64,000 nucleotides of DNA from Foetidibacter luteolus (GTDB taxonomy: Bacteria; Bacteroidota; Bacteroidia; Chitinophagales; Chitinophagaceae). Of the stretch, positions 32,812 through 41,541 are shown one piece after another. The notes below the pieces were generated by a model. It did not search any database. It saw only the letters and a program-made list of their open reading frames with translations, and was not told the origin of the DNA. Position numbers and translations under genes: made by a program. Location of the stretch: NCBI RefSeq assembly GCF_009650435.1, contig NZ_VVIP01000064.1:1-64000 (forward strand). Direction: 5' to 3'. Numbering within the stretch: the first letter of the stretch is position 1; every line of letters starts with the position of its first letter.

Positions 32812-33924
32812 ATGGCAAAAGGCCTGCCCCTCGTTGCGTTACTGTTTGCTTTTTTGCCGGTACTGCTGGTGGCTGGGCTGGGCGCCGGTGTACCACCCGG
32901 GGAATCCCGCCTGTTATACGGGGTGGTGTTGCTGTTGGTTAACATGGTGGCCCTGCTGCTAATTTTTGCCAACCGCGTAAGGTTAAGTTCGGTAACCCTG
33001 CAGCAACATAACCGCAGGGTAATCAAACTGGCGGTATGCTTTGTATTGCTGCTGGCTGGTTATCTGTGGCTGTATAATTTTTGCGTGGTGGCTTTTCCTG
33101 GCAGAACCACTACTTTTTACCCTTTATGGTTAACTGGCGAGTTTGCCGCTAATGTGCAGGCTACCGGCGGCAGGGAAGCTTTTTTGAAAGAATACGCATC
33201 TGGCCAGGTAAGAATGCTGATAGCGCAGTATGCCGGTGGCCCAATGCTGGTTACGCGTATTTTATTTGTAACTGTTTTGGCCGGGGTTTTTGTAACAGCT
33301 TTCATACTGCCAGCCCTGGCCGCTGCCAGGTTGTACGCGGGCCGGCAAACAATTAACAGGCAGGTATTTTTCTCTTATGCGTGGGGCGGCGAGCGGGAAA
33401 AATTGATAGATGCGCTGTACGAAAGCCTTAAAAATGAAAAAGACTTTACCCTGGTGCGGGACAAAGTAAACCTGCAATACAAAGGGCTTATCAGTGAGTT
33501 TATAAAGAATATTGGTAAAGGCAATTTTGTCATCATCGCCATCAGCGATAAGTACCTGCGGTCAGAGTATTGCATGCATGAGTTGTATGAGCTTTACCGC
33601 AACTCCAATCTTGATACGGCTGAACTGCTAAAAAAAATTTACCCTTTGCGTGTAGAGGATATCGATCTTAATAACCCGGCAGTATTGCAGGATTATTTTA
33701 CGTATTGGAAAAACCTGGAAGACCACTGGCGGCAACTGGTAAATAAGCACGGCGCCGATCAGCAGGAGCTAAGGCGGGTGGAGGCGATCAATTTTGCCTT
33801 GCGGGATCTGCTGCCTTTCCTGGATAACATTAACTCCCTAACCACCAGCCAGCTTGCCAGGGAAGATTTTGCAGCAATAAAGCGTTCAGTAAGGGCCCGG
33901 TTCAGCGAGCTGGAAAACAGCTAA
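32812..33924 (+). CDS. Membrane-anchored TIR-domain protein
   Basis: The 370-residue protein has four predicted transmembrane helices (about residues 4-24, 34-54, 70-92 and 149-171), with a periplasmic loop of about 55 residues between the third and fourth. A cytoplasmic TIR domain follows at about 183-300 (QVFFSYAWGGEREKL, LVRDKVNLQYKGLI, then YCMHELYELYR). Glu257 in CMHE aligns with the catalytic glutamate of bacterial and SARM1-type TIR NADases, so NAD+ cleavage is plausible. A helical tail (about 330-370) ends it. TIR proteins function in anti-phage defence and cell-death signalling. This one has its own membrane anchor and a secreted upstream partner rather than a usual defence neighbour. 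Confidence 0.8.
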   Translation: MAKGLPLVALLFAFLPVLLVAGLGAGVPPGESRLLYGVVLLLVNMVALLLIFANRVRLSSVTLQQHNRRVIKLAVCFVLLLAGYLWLYNFCVVAFPGRTTTFYPLWLTGEFAANVQATGGREAFLKEYASGQVRMLIAQYAGGPMLVTRILFVTVLAGVFVTAFILPALAAARLYAGRQTINRQVFFSYAWGGEREKLIDALYESLKNEKDFTLVRDKVNLQYKGLISEFIKNIGKGNFVIIAISDKYLRSEYCMHELYELYRNSNLDTAELLKKIYPLRVEDIDLNNPAVLQDYFTYWKNLEDHWRQLVNKHGADQQELRRVEAINFALRDLLPFLDNINSLTTSQLAREDFAAIKRSVRARFSELENS

Positions 33925-34361
33925 TCATTTTCCGAAAAACCTTCTCCCCAAACGGTTACAACCACATTTCTCGGCCCACCGTAGTTGCGGTGTTCGCACA
34001 AGTAAATGCCCTGCCAGGTACCCAATGCCAGCCTGCCATTACTTATAGGCATAAGCACCGAGTTGCCCAGCATGGCCGCTTTAAGGTGTGCGGGCATATC
34101 ATCAGGGCCTTCATCATCATGCAGGTAAGCAGGGTCATTTTCCGGCACTGTTTTAGAAAAGTACATCTCAAAATCCTTCCTTACGGTAGGGTCGGCATTT
34201 TCGTTAATGGTAAGCGAGGCTGATGTATGCTGTATAAACACCTGGCATAAACCGGTTTTTATCTTGCCAATGGCCGGTACAGCTTCTGTAACCTCTCTTG
34301 TAATAAGGTGAAAGCCCCTTCTTCTTTCAGAAAGCCGTAAATGTTGCTGGTAAATTTTCAT
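33921..34361 (-). CDS. yjbQ: YjbQ-family (secondary thiamine-phosphate synthase-like) protein
   Basis: The 146-residue protein matches YjbQ/UPF0047: IYQQHLRLSERRRGFHLITREV at the start, the conserved FIQHTSASLTINENAD motif, DDMPAHLKA, and LALGTWQGIYLCEHRNYG near the C-terminus. The family has weak thiamine-phosphate synthase activity in vitro, and its physiological role is unclear. I start at 34361 (MKIYQQHL); the frame to 34535 enters an R1 repeat. Its stop overlaps the TIR gene stop by 4 bp in convergent orientation. Confidence 0.9.
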   Translation of the reverse strand: MKIYQQHLRLSERRRGFHLITREVTEAVPAIGKIKTGLCQVFIQHTSASLTINENADPTVRKDFEMYFSKTVPENDPAYLHDDEGPDDMPAHLKAAMLGNSVLMPISNGRLALGTWQGIYLCEHRNYGGPRNVVVTVWGEGFSEND

Positions 34362-34454
34362 GATAAGTTGGTTAGTTATTTGGCCGGTATAACAGTATGC
34401 CTCAAATTCGGCAAAACTGGCTTGCCGGCCCCTTATGTTCTGTTGTGATTTTTT

Positions 34455-34571
34455 TGGGGGTGCCCCCAAGCTATCGCAAGGGGTCGGGCTTTCCGCTATT
34501 ACTCCGGCGCAAAAGCCCTGCTGCGATGGCTTCACCGGGGTATCCGCTGCAATCCCTCACCCTAAAGTGTA
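34455..34571 (+). repeat. R1 dispersed repeat, full copy
   Basis: Order of parts: GGGGGTGCCCCC palindrome, CGGGCTTTCCGCT, a central hairpin (CTCCGG...CCGGGG with inner AAGCC...GGCTT), TATCCGCT, CAATCCCTCACCC. It is over 90% identical by eye to 41104-41217. Confidence 0.75.
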
Positions 34572-34635
34572 ACCGGCTGTTTTTTATGTAAACAGGTGGC
34601 ATAAGAAAGTATATTATGTACAGGGAAAAATTGCG

Positions 34636-34735
34636 CAATAGCCCCAGGTAACAAATGTGAATGGCCACGGATAAAATCCGGGGTTGGCATTTGATGATAG
34701 CCTTCCAACCCCAAGGGGGTTAACCAATGCAATTG
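34636..34735 (+). repeat. R2 dispersed repeat
   Basis: It has the hairpins around ATAAAATCCGGGGTTGG and CCAACCCC-AA-GGGGGTT with CATTTGATGATAG between, the same orientation as 31660. Confidence 0.65.
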
Positions 34736-34773
34736 CACATTATTATCCTGCCTGCAGTATAATAACCTAGGCT

Positions 34774-35616
34774 TTACCCGGCTGCCCCTGTTGTTGCCTC
34801 TTTGCTGTTTGCTGTGCCACTCTTTTTCTTTGGTAACTTATAAGGTTGGTCTCTTGCTACGTCTATAAGGCCGCCTTCATAACCACATACACCCATCCGT
34901 GGCGAATTGGCGGCAGAATATAATGACCATTCAGCCTCTCTGCATTTTTTTGCATGTTTTTTCGCACAGGTACTGCAAAACAGTGCTTCTTCGTCCCACT
35001 GGCAGGCAGTACATATTTTCACCGCCGGTTTTTTACGGCAATCGCTGCACATAAGCGGGGGCGGTTCATTACGGCTTAGCAGCATAATAAAGTCATCGGC
35101 TGCTATGGGCAGTTTATCCAGTATGGTAAGCAGTAAATCTGTGGATGAGCCATAATCATAACAATAATTAAATTCATCCCCTTTTTTCATAAAGCCTTTT
35201 AATAAACGGTCCTTCGCAATTTCCCCGCCGTTCAATTCGTCTTCTTCCCAAAACTTCTCAAGTTCTGCTCTTGTCATGTTCAGGTTAAAATTAATCCTGT
35301 TCGCTTGTTTTTTTTGCTGGCTTACTTTTTTATTAAAGCCACTCAAATGTTCACAGCATTCCAGCCATATATCCCTGAGGAAATAATCCAGTTCTTCAAA
35401 ACTGGTATCTCCATCGGCCCAGATGTAAAGAAAGTAAGGGCTCAATGTGTTTTTGCCAATGTCAGGTGTTATCCTGATGTAAAAAGATTCACCAGCTTTA
35501 CCGCCTGGTATTTTTTTAGACAGGTGGCCGGCAAGGTGGCGCTGTAAGGCTGTTTTGGAAAATTCTTCGCCACATAAATCGCATTTGCCCGGTGGCATAT
35601 TGGTATCTTTTGTCAT
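34774..35616 (-). CDS. Zinc-finger protein with pRiA4b ORF-3-like domain
   Basis: The 280-residue protein combines three parts. Residues about 12-31 are a C2H2-like finger (CDLCGEEFSKTALQRHLAGH). A middle domain (about 45-185, with WADGDTSFEELDYFLRDIWL and the late FNYCYDYGSSTDLLL) matches the plasmid pRiA4b ORF-3/IS1096 TnpR-type fold. Residues about 188-226 form a Cys-rich MYND/B-box-like zinc site (CSDCRKKPAVKICTACQW, then CSTCAKKHAKKC). Such proteins are probable nucleic-acid or protein binders, often near mobile DNA. It lies alone between the YjbQ gap and the exporter operon. Confidence 0.75.
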   Translation of the reverse strand: MTKDTNMPPGKCDLCGEEFSKTALQRHLAGHLSKKIPGGKAGESFYIRITPDIGKNTLSPYFLYIWADGDTSFEELDYFLRDIWLECCEHLSGFNKKVSQQKKQANRINFNLNMTRAELEKFWEEDELNGGEIAKDRLLKGFMKKGDEFNYCYDYGSSTDLLLTILDKLPIAADDFIMLLSRNEPPPLMCSDCRKKPAVKICTACQWDEEALFCSTCAKKHAKKCREAEWSLYSAANSPRMGVCGYEGGLIDVARDQPYKLPKKKSGTANSKEATTGAAG

Positions 35617-35964
35617 ATCAATATTTAAAACCGGAATGTACAGTAACCCCTGCTAAAAAATCGGAGATTTTATTAACCTATGTGAAAAGTAATGGCAGCA
35701 ATACAATAGTTTAAACCAACCAGGGTATTGGGTGCTGTTATGTTTTTGCTATGTACAAGGCCAGCCCGTAAAAGCAGCGTGTAAGATGTTTGATGTACGA
35801 TGTAAACAACGGATGCCCCCACTCACCACTCACCATTTTAATGTTTTGCCACCTGCCGTTTATTAATTTACTATCTTCAGCCGTCCTTATGTAAATCAAT
35901 ATCTTCAACAGAAAGCCTGCCCATTAATTAATAGCATATTTTAGTAGCTGAAACACCGCTGATT
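35617..35964. other. Intergenic region, little content
   Basis: This 348-bp divergent gap has an inverse CTCACCACTCACC microsatellite fragment (35821-35833) and AT-rich DNA before the exporter operon. I see no gene or convincing promoter. Confidence 0.5.
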
Positions 35965-36819
35965 ATGAGCCCGGACACAAAAGACTGGTTATGGGAAATT
36001 AAACCTGCCGGCAGTTTGCCCGATATAAAGCCCGCAGAACTCTTAAGATACAAAGACCTGGTGATGCGTTTTGTAAAACGCGACCATATAGTAAGCTACC
36101 GCCAAACCGTGCTGGGGCCGTTGTGGGTTTTTCTTGAGCCGCTGATAGCCACCTATGTATATTTCATGATCTTTACCCGCATCTTCAACATACCCACGGA
36201 TAATGTGCCGCCGCAACTGTTTTTTCTGGCAGGCGTTGTTATCTGGAGTTTTTTTTCAGAAGCCATCGGTGCCATTTCGCCGGTTTTTCACCACAATGCT
36301 TCCGTATTCAGCAAAGTCTATTTTCCGCGTATCATAGTTCCCGTGTCGCTGGTATTGTCGAAGCTTACGCGGTTTGGCATACAATGCCTTATGTTGCTGG
36401 CTATGTACCTGTACTATGTACTGGTTGAAAAAACACCGGTGCGCCCCAATATTTACCTTTTGCTGGTTCCGGTTTTAGTGTTGGTTACCGCTTTTTTTTC
36501 GCTGGGTGTAGGGCTTGTCATGGCCGCGCTGGCTGCACGCTACCGCGATGTGCAGAACCTGATGATGTTCGCCATACGCCTGATGATGTTTGCCACCCCC
36601 GTTTTTTACCCTTTTTCGCTGGTAGAAGAGCAGTACCGGTTTTTCCTGGGGCTCAACCCGCTTACGCCCATTTTGGAGGCTTTCAGGTATGCCCTGTTTG
36701 GCACCGGCAACCTGGACTGGATTCACCTGCTGTACGGCATTGCCGCTACAGTTGTAACCTTTGTGGTGGGCCTGGTGGCTTTTGGGCGTGTGGAGCAAAA
36801 TGTTATTGATACTGTTTAG
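35965..36819 (+). CDS. ABC-2 type polysaccharide exporter permease (Wzm-like)
   Basis: The 284-residue protein has about six transmembrane helices and ABC-2/Wzm signatures: LLRYKDLVMRFVKRDH, YRQTVLGPLWVFLEPL, FFLAGVVIWSFFSEAIGAI, and the ARYRDVQNLM loop before the last helices. With the next gene it forms an O-antigen or capsule ABC exporter that moves undecaprenyl-linked glycan across the inner membrane. The ATPase gene follows 18 bp downstream, and two glycosyltransferases come after, forming one operon. Confidence 0.9.
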   Translation: MSPDTKDWLWEIKPAGSLPDIKPAELLRYKDLVMRFVKRDHIVSYRQTVLGPLWVFLEPLIATYVYFMIFTRIFNIPTDNVPPQLFFLAGVVIWSFFSEAIGAISPVFHHNASVFSKVYFPRIIVPVSLVLSKLTRFGIQCLMLLAMYLYYVLVEKTPVRPNIYLLLVPVLVLVTAFFSLGVGLVMAALAARYRDVQNLMMFAIRLMMFATPVFYPFSLVEEQYRFFLGLNPLTPILEAFRYALFGTGNLDWIHLLYGIAATVVTFVVGLVAFGRVEQNVIDTV

Positions 36820-36837
36820 CGAGTAAAATATAATTGA

Positions 36838-38124
36838 ATGACAGGAAATGTGATACTTGAGGTCAACAATCTGCACAAGCTCTACCGGCTGGGGGCTATT
36901 TCTTCAGGCACGCTGAAGAAGGATATTGCCCGCTGGTGGGATATGGCTGTACTTAAAAAAGAAGACCCCCTGCAAAAAATTGCCGGCGAAGAATGGCAGG
37001 ACCTGAGGAAGCAAAACCTGCTATGGGCGCTGCACGATGTAAGCTTTACCGTAAGGGAAGGGGAGGTGCTGGGCATTATCGGTAAAAACGGCGCCGGAAA
37101 ATCAACGCTGCTTAAAATATTATCCCGTGTAACCAGGCCCACCAAAGGCACTGTAAAAGGCCGTGGCCGCGTAGCCAGCCTGCTGGAAGTAGGTACAGGT
37201 TTTCATGAAGAGCTTACCGGCCGGGAAAACATCTACCTTAACGGTAACATACTGGGCATGACCAGCAAACAGGTAGATAAAAAGCTGGATGAAATCATTG
37301 ACTTTTCCGGCGTAGAGCAATACATAGATACGCCGGTTAAAAGGTATTCTTCGGGCATGTATGTGCGGCTGGCATTTTCAGTGGCTGCACACCTGGAGCC
37401 GGATGTACTGATTGTGGATGAAGCTTTATCCGTAGGGGATTCTGAGTTTCAGAAAAAAAGCATGAACAAGATAAGGGAAGTGTCTTCCAAACAGGGCGGT
37501 ACCATTTTATTTGTAAGCCACAGCATGCACGCCGTGCAGAGCTTTTGCAGCCGGGTTATTTTGCTGGAAAGCGGCAGGATAATTAACGACAATACGCCGG
37601 AAAAAGTCATCAGCCAATACCTGCACAGCCTGCAGAAAAAGAAAAGGATACAGACTTACTCCAATCCGGACAAAGCCCCCGGCGATAACAATATCAGGAT
37701 TAAAAAAGTGTACCTGCAGCCGGAAACGGGCCATGCTGCGGAGCAGGTGACTGTAGAAACCACGGTGCATGTAAAGTTTGAGTTCTGGAACCTGCAGCCG
37801 CAGCTTGATATTTCCGTGGGTATGTACCTTTTTACTGTATCAGGCGAGTGTGTGTTTACTACGCTGTCAGACCCGCTAAAGGCTGAAAATGGATTGGTGG
37901 AAGGCGCTTGCACCATACCTGGAAACTTTCTGAACAATGATTCTTATGTAATATCCCTGGTGTTTCTAAAAGATATATCTGATGATATTTTCTATTACGA
38001 AGAATGCCTTTTTTTTGACGTGGAAGATGTGCAGGGAGAACATAAATGGTATGGTAACTTTAGCGGTTATGTAAGGCCGAAGCTACCTTTTACATTAAGC
38101 ATGAAAACCAGCAACGGAGGCTGA
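36838..38124 (+). CDS. ABC exporter ATPase with C-terminal glycan-binding domain (Wzt-like)
   Basis: The 428-residue protein has a nucleotide-binding domain with Walker A at about 82-90 (GKNGAGKST), signature YSSGMYVRLAF (about 170-180), and Walker B VLIVDEAL with catalytic Glu195. After about residue 260 a beta-sandwich Wzt C-terminal domain follows (VHVKFEFWNLQPQLDISVGMY). That domain reads the non-reducing-end modification of the glycan before export in Wzt systems. This suggests the exported polymer is capped, consistent with the methyltransferase fusion in the last gene. It is coupled to the permease gene by 18 bp and to the next glycosyltransferase by 3 bp. Confidence 0.92.
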   Translation: MTGNVILEVNNLHKLYRLGAISSGTLKKDIARWWDMAVLKKEDPLQKIAGEEWQDLRKQNLLWALHDVSFTVREGEVLGIIGKNGAGKSTLLKILSRVTRPTKGTVKGRGRVASLLEVGTGFHEELTGRENIYLNGNILGMTSKQVDKKLDEIIDFSGVEQYIDTPVKRYSSGMYVRLAFSVAAHLEPDVLIVDEALSVGDSEFQKKSMNKIREVSSKQGGTILFVSHSMHAVQSFCSRVILLESGRIINDNTPEKVISQYLHSLQKKKRIQTYSNPDKAPGDNNIRIKKVYLQPETGHAAEQVTVETTVHVKFEFWNLQPQLDISVGMYLFTVSGECVFTTLSDPLKAENGLVEGACTIPGNFLNNDSYVISLVFLKDISDDIFYYEECLFFDVEDVQGEHKWYGNFSGYVRPKLPFTLSMKTSNGG

Positions 38125-38127
38125 TGT

Positions 38128-39411
38128 ATGAGCGATTTTCAACCCTTTATAATGGCCCATGTTAATACGGAAAAACAGTTTCCGGTAACAGATTGTGTCA
38201 GGCTTTCCGGGCAGAATACCTACCTGGTATTATGGTGGCGCAATTTTCCGCTCTGCCACTATTTTATTTACGAAGAGGATAGTTATGATGGTGCTGCGCT
38301 GCTTCCAAAGCTTTATGAAGCAATGCTGCCAACCCTGCGGCACTATGCGGACGTGCAGCATATACCTATTGATGAAACCGTGCAGCAAATTTGGTTGGGG
38401 CAGCAGCAGGATAAATGGAACAGCTTTGCAGACGGGATTTTTGTGGTAAACGGGCCGCTTTTATTTTCTCCCGGCCAGGTAAGCGTGGTAATCTGCACCC
38501 GTAACCGCTCTGTTTATCTTAAAAGCTGCCTGCAAAGGTTGCTGCAGCAACAACACAAGCCCCTGGAGATTATTGTTGTTGACAATGCCCCCACAGATAA
38601 CCTTACCAAAGAAGTGGTAGCTTCTTTTCCGGGTGTGCAGTATTGCCTGGAAAGCCGCCCCGGGCTGGACTTTGCCCGCAATGCCGGCGCCAAAGCTGCC
38701 ACCGGCAGTATTATAGCTTATACGGATGATGATGCCGTACTGGATAGTTTGTGGACGTATTACATGGCCCAGGCCTTTAACCGGGATAATGTAATGGGTG
38801 TTACGGGCCTCATTTTCGCCGAAGAAATTACCGGCATGGCACAACTGGTATTCGAAAGTTTCTGGACCTTTAACCGCGGATATTTGTTTAAAGATTATGA
38901 CGCTGCCTGGTTTAATGCGCATGTACAGGAAGGCGCCCCAGCCTGGGAAATCGGCGCCGGCGCCAGCATGGCTTTCCGGCGGGAAATATTCAGCAAAATT
39001 GGCTATTTTGATGAACGGCTGGATGTTGGCGCGGCAGGCTGTAACGGAGATTCTGAATACTGGTACCGCATACTGGCCAGCGGCTACACCATACGCTATA
39101 CACCCCTTGCGGTAGCCTACCACCAGCACCGGCGGGAGATGAAGGCATTAAAAAGGCAGATATTCTATTACATGCGTGGCTTTACCGCCGCCCTGTATAT
39201 ACAGCATGAGCGTTTTGGACATAAAGGCAACCTCCGGCATTTGTACCGCAAATTGCTACCCTGGTACCTGCGGATTTTTCCCAAAGCGCTGCGCAGCCGT
39301 TTTACCTATAACTACAGCACCTACATACCCGAACTGAACGGCATTGTTTCCGGCTTGTTTTTTTATTACCGCAACCGGATGCCGCTAAAAAACAAAAAGC
39401 AATCTTCATGA
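38128..39411 (+). CDS. Glycosyltransferase family 2
   Basis: The 427-residue protein has an N-terminal extension of about 110 residues, then a GT-A fold: VSVVICTRNRSVYL, IIVVDNAPTDN (nucleotide binding), AYTDDDAVLD (a DXD-type motif), and the ERLDVGAAGCNGDSEYWYRI acceptor region. It transfers a sugar from a nucleotide sugar to a growing lipid-linked glycan, in the cytoplasm at the membrane. It is the third gene of the exporter operon and overlaps the next gene by 4 bp (ATGA). Confidence 0.88.
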   Translation: MSDFQPFIMAHVNTEKQFPVTDCVRLSGQNTYLVLWWRNFPLCHYFIYEEDSYDGAALLPKLYEAMLPTLRHYADVQHIPIDETVQQIWLGQQQDKWNSFADGIFVVNGPLLFSPGQVSVVICTRNRSVYLKSCLQRLLQQQHKPLEIIVVDNAPTDNLTKEVVASFPGVQYCLESRPGLDFARNAGAKAATGSIIAYTDDDAVLDSLWTYYMAQAFNRDNVMGVTGLIFAEEITGMAQLVFESFWTFNRGYLFKDYDAAWFNAHVQEGAPAWEIGAGASMAFRREIFSKIGYFDERLDVGAAGCNGDSEYWYRILASGYTIRYTPLAVAYHQHRREMKALKRQIFYYMRGFTAALYIQHERFGHKGNLRHLYRKLLPWYLRIFPKALRSRFTYNYSTYIPELNGIVSGLFFYYRNRMPLKNKKQSS

Positions 39412-41060
39412 ACCATTCCCCAACCAACCTTATTTCCGTTGTTATTACCTGTTATAACCACGGTAATTACCTGGAAGAAGCCCTTAACAGCATATTGCAG
39501 CAAGGCTATACGAATTACGAGATTATTGTGGTTGATGATGGCTCTACCGATTTTACAAAAGTAATTGCGCAGGCTTACAGCCAGGTAAAGTATGTATGGC
39601 AGCAAAACCAGGGCCTTGGCGCTGCACGTAACACAGGTGTGCGGGAATCTTCCGGCGATTACCTGGTTTTCCTGGATGCGGATGATTGGTTTTACCCGGA
39701 CGCGTTTCAATTGCAAATGGATGCTTTTGCCAATAACCCTGTTGTGGCCGCGGTGGCGGGCGGGCATTATAAGGTAAACGAAGAAGGTGAAATTATTGAA
39801 GAAGATGAAAACATACCCAGGCACCAAGACCATTATTTAGACCTGCTGCAGGGCAACTTCATCGGTATGCATGCGGCGGTTATGTACCGCCGTTCGGTAT
39901 TCAACACTTTTCAATACGATACTACCTTGCGTGCCGCCGAAGATTACGACCTGTACCTGAAGCTTACCCGTAGGTTTCCTATTTATATGCACCGTGAAAA
40001 AATAGCGGCTTACAGGATTCACGGTAACAACATGAGCCGCAACATTACCATGATGCTGCAGCATGTGCTTACCGTACTGCGCAGGCAGGAGCCGGAGCTG
40101 CAGAGCCTGGAAGAAAAAAACGCGTATGCGAAGGGCATTAAAAACTGGAATGAATATTATACGGATGTGCTGGTTAAAAACAAACTCTATTACCTCAACC
40201 GCCGCCATTACCTGCGCCCCCTGCTTACCAACGATGAGTTGCAGGTATTAAAGCTTAACCAGCCGGGCATCATATCCAAAATGCAGGCGCTTAATGCCCG
40301 TAACCGCCTGCGCCGCGATATTAAAAAAGTAGTTACACCGCTAAAGAAAATACTTGGTAAAACGCCGAAAGAAGTGGCACAAGGCGCTATTGACTGGGGC
40401 AGCTTTAAAAGGATAAAACCCATCAGCAACGATTTTGGTTTCGACCGCGGCGGCCCTATTGACCGCTATTACATAGAAGCCTTCCTGCACGATCACCAGG
40501 CCGACATAAAAGGCTGTGTAATGGAGATAGGGGATAATGCTTACACCAAAGCGTACGGTGGCGAAAAAGTTACGGTAAGTGAAGTGCTGCACCTGCACCC
40601 CAATTTTCCCGGCGCCACCCTGGCCGGCGACCTGTCAAAGGCCGATGAAATACCCATTGCAGACAATTATTTTGATTGCATCGTACTAACGCAAACCCTG
40701 CATTTTATTTACGATTTTAACCGGGCTTTGCAGCAGTGCTACCGTATTTTAAAACCGGGTGGCGTACTGCTGCTTACCGCGCCGGGCATTACGCAGATTG
40801 ATGCGGGCAAATGGGGCGAAAACTGGCTGTGGGCTTTTACCGAGCGTGGCATGACGATGGCCATGCAAACAAACTTCTCTGCGGATGCGGCCATCAAAAC
40901 CTATGGCAACGTTTTTTCAGCCACGGCTTTTTTGTGGGGCCTTGGGCTTGGAGAAGTGCCGCACGGTGAGTACCTTGATCATGTGGACCCCTGCTACCAG
41001 GTTATCATCGCTGTAAGGGCCGTTAAACCGGGCGGGCAAAACGGGACAGGCTTGTTTTAA
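39408..41060 (+). CDS. Glycosyltransferase family 2 fused to SAM methyltransferase
   Basis: The 550-residue protein has a GT-A domain at about 10-240 (SVVITCYNHGNYLEEALN, VVDDGSTD, LDADDWFYPD). A linker of about 90 residues follows. A class I methyltransferase then spans about 335-550, with motif I-like MEIGDNAYTKAYGG, a D/E-rich LAGDLSKADEIP, DCIVLTQTLHFIYDF, and ILKPGGVLLLTAPGI. The fusion would add a sugar and methylate the glycan in one polypeptide. A methyl cap is the kind of mark that a Wzt C-terminal domain recognises, so it fits as chain terminator of the exported glycan. This is inference. It ends the operon. Confidence 0.85.
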   Translation: MNHSPTNLISVVITCYNHGNYLEEALNSILQQGYTNYEIIVVDDGSTDFTKVIAQAYSQVKYVWQQNQGLGAARNTGVRESSGDYLVFLDADDWFYPDAFQLQMDAFANNPVVAAVAGGHYKVNEEGEIIEEDENIPRHQDHYLDLLQGNFIGMHAAVMYRRSVFNTFQYDTTLRAAEDYDLYLKLTRRFPIYMHREKIAAYRIHGNNMSRNITMMLQHVLTVLRRQEPELQSLEEKNAYAKGIKNWNEYYTDVLVKNKLYYLNRRHYLRPLLTNDELQVLKLNQPGIISKMQALNARNRLRRDIKKVVTPLKKILGKTPKEVAQGAIDWGSFKRIKPISNDFGFDRGGPIDRYYIEAFLHDHQADIKGCVMEIGDNAYTKAYGGEKVTVSEVLHLHPNFPGATLAGDLSKADEIPIADNYFDCIVLTQTLHFIYDFNRALQQCYRILKPGGVLLLTAPGITQIDAGKWGENWLWAFTERGMTMAMQTNFSADAAIKTYGNVFSATAFLWGLGLGEVPHGEYLDHVDPCYQVIIAVRAVKPGGQNGTGLF

Positions 41061-41103
41061 GCTAAAAAAACAGCCACCTGTAACCTGCAATAAGGCACTG
41101 ATT

Positions 41104-41217
41104 AGGGGGTGCCCCCAAGCTATCGCAAGGGGTCGGGCTTTTCGCTATTACTCCGGCACAAAAGCCCTGCTGCGATGGCCTCACCGGGGTAACCGCTTCA
41201 ATCCCTCACCCGGAAGA
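41104..41217 (+). repeat. R1 dispersed repeat, full copy
   Basis: Nearly identical to 34455-34571 over about 110 bp, with the same palindrome, CCGCT-hairpin-CCGCT core and CAATCCCTCACCC end. Confidence 0.75.
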
Positions 41218-41287
41218 CGGTTGCCGGTTACAGGTTACTGGTTACCGGTCTGTTGATGTGTAAAAGGCGGATGATTTTTTAGCGGAT

Positions 41288-41541
41288 GAAACGCAGATGG
41301 GGACTTAATGGCTGATGACTGCATGAGCAGTATTAAATGATAAGGATAAGGTAGGATAAACGTTGGCGTTACTATGCTCCAGGGGAGCATAGTGTGGATA
41401 GAAAGGCCATTACGGAGGAACGCAGACGGGGATTTAATGCCTGATTACTGTATGAGCAGGATAAATGATAGGATAAGGTAGAAATAAACGTAAGCGTTAC
41501 TATGCTCCGGCGGAGCATTTTGTAGGTAGAAAGGTCATCCA
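41288..41541 (+). repeat. Two tandem ~130-bp direct repeats with R4 stem-loops
   Basis: Unit 1 starts at 41288 and unit 2 at 41418 (GAACGCAGAC...GAGCAG parts match). Each ends with an R4 hairpin: ACTATGCTCC-AGG-GGAGCATAGT (41371-41393) and ATGCTCC-GGC-GGAGCAT (41502-41518). The second is followed by GTAGGTAGAAAGG, the inverse of the flank at 11462. Confidence 0.6.

Larger units (their letters stand above)
34362..34773. other. Repeat-filled gap
   Basis: This 412-bp gap contains a full R1 copy (34455-34571) and an R2 copy (34636-34735). No gene is supported. With the gap at 31500-32010 it brackets the TIR/YjbQ block with repeats. Confidence 0.6.
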
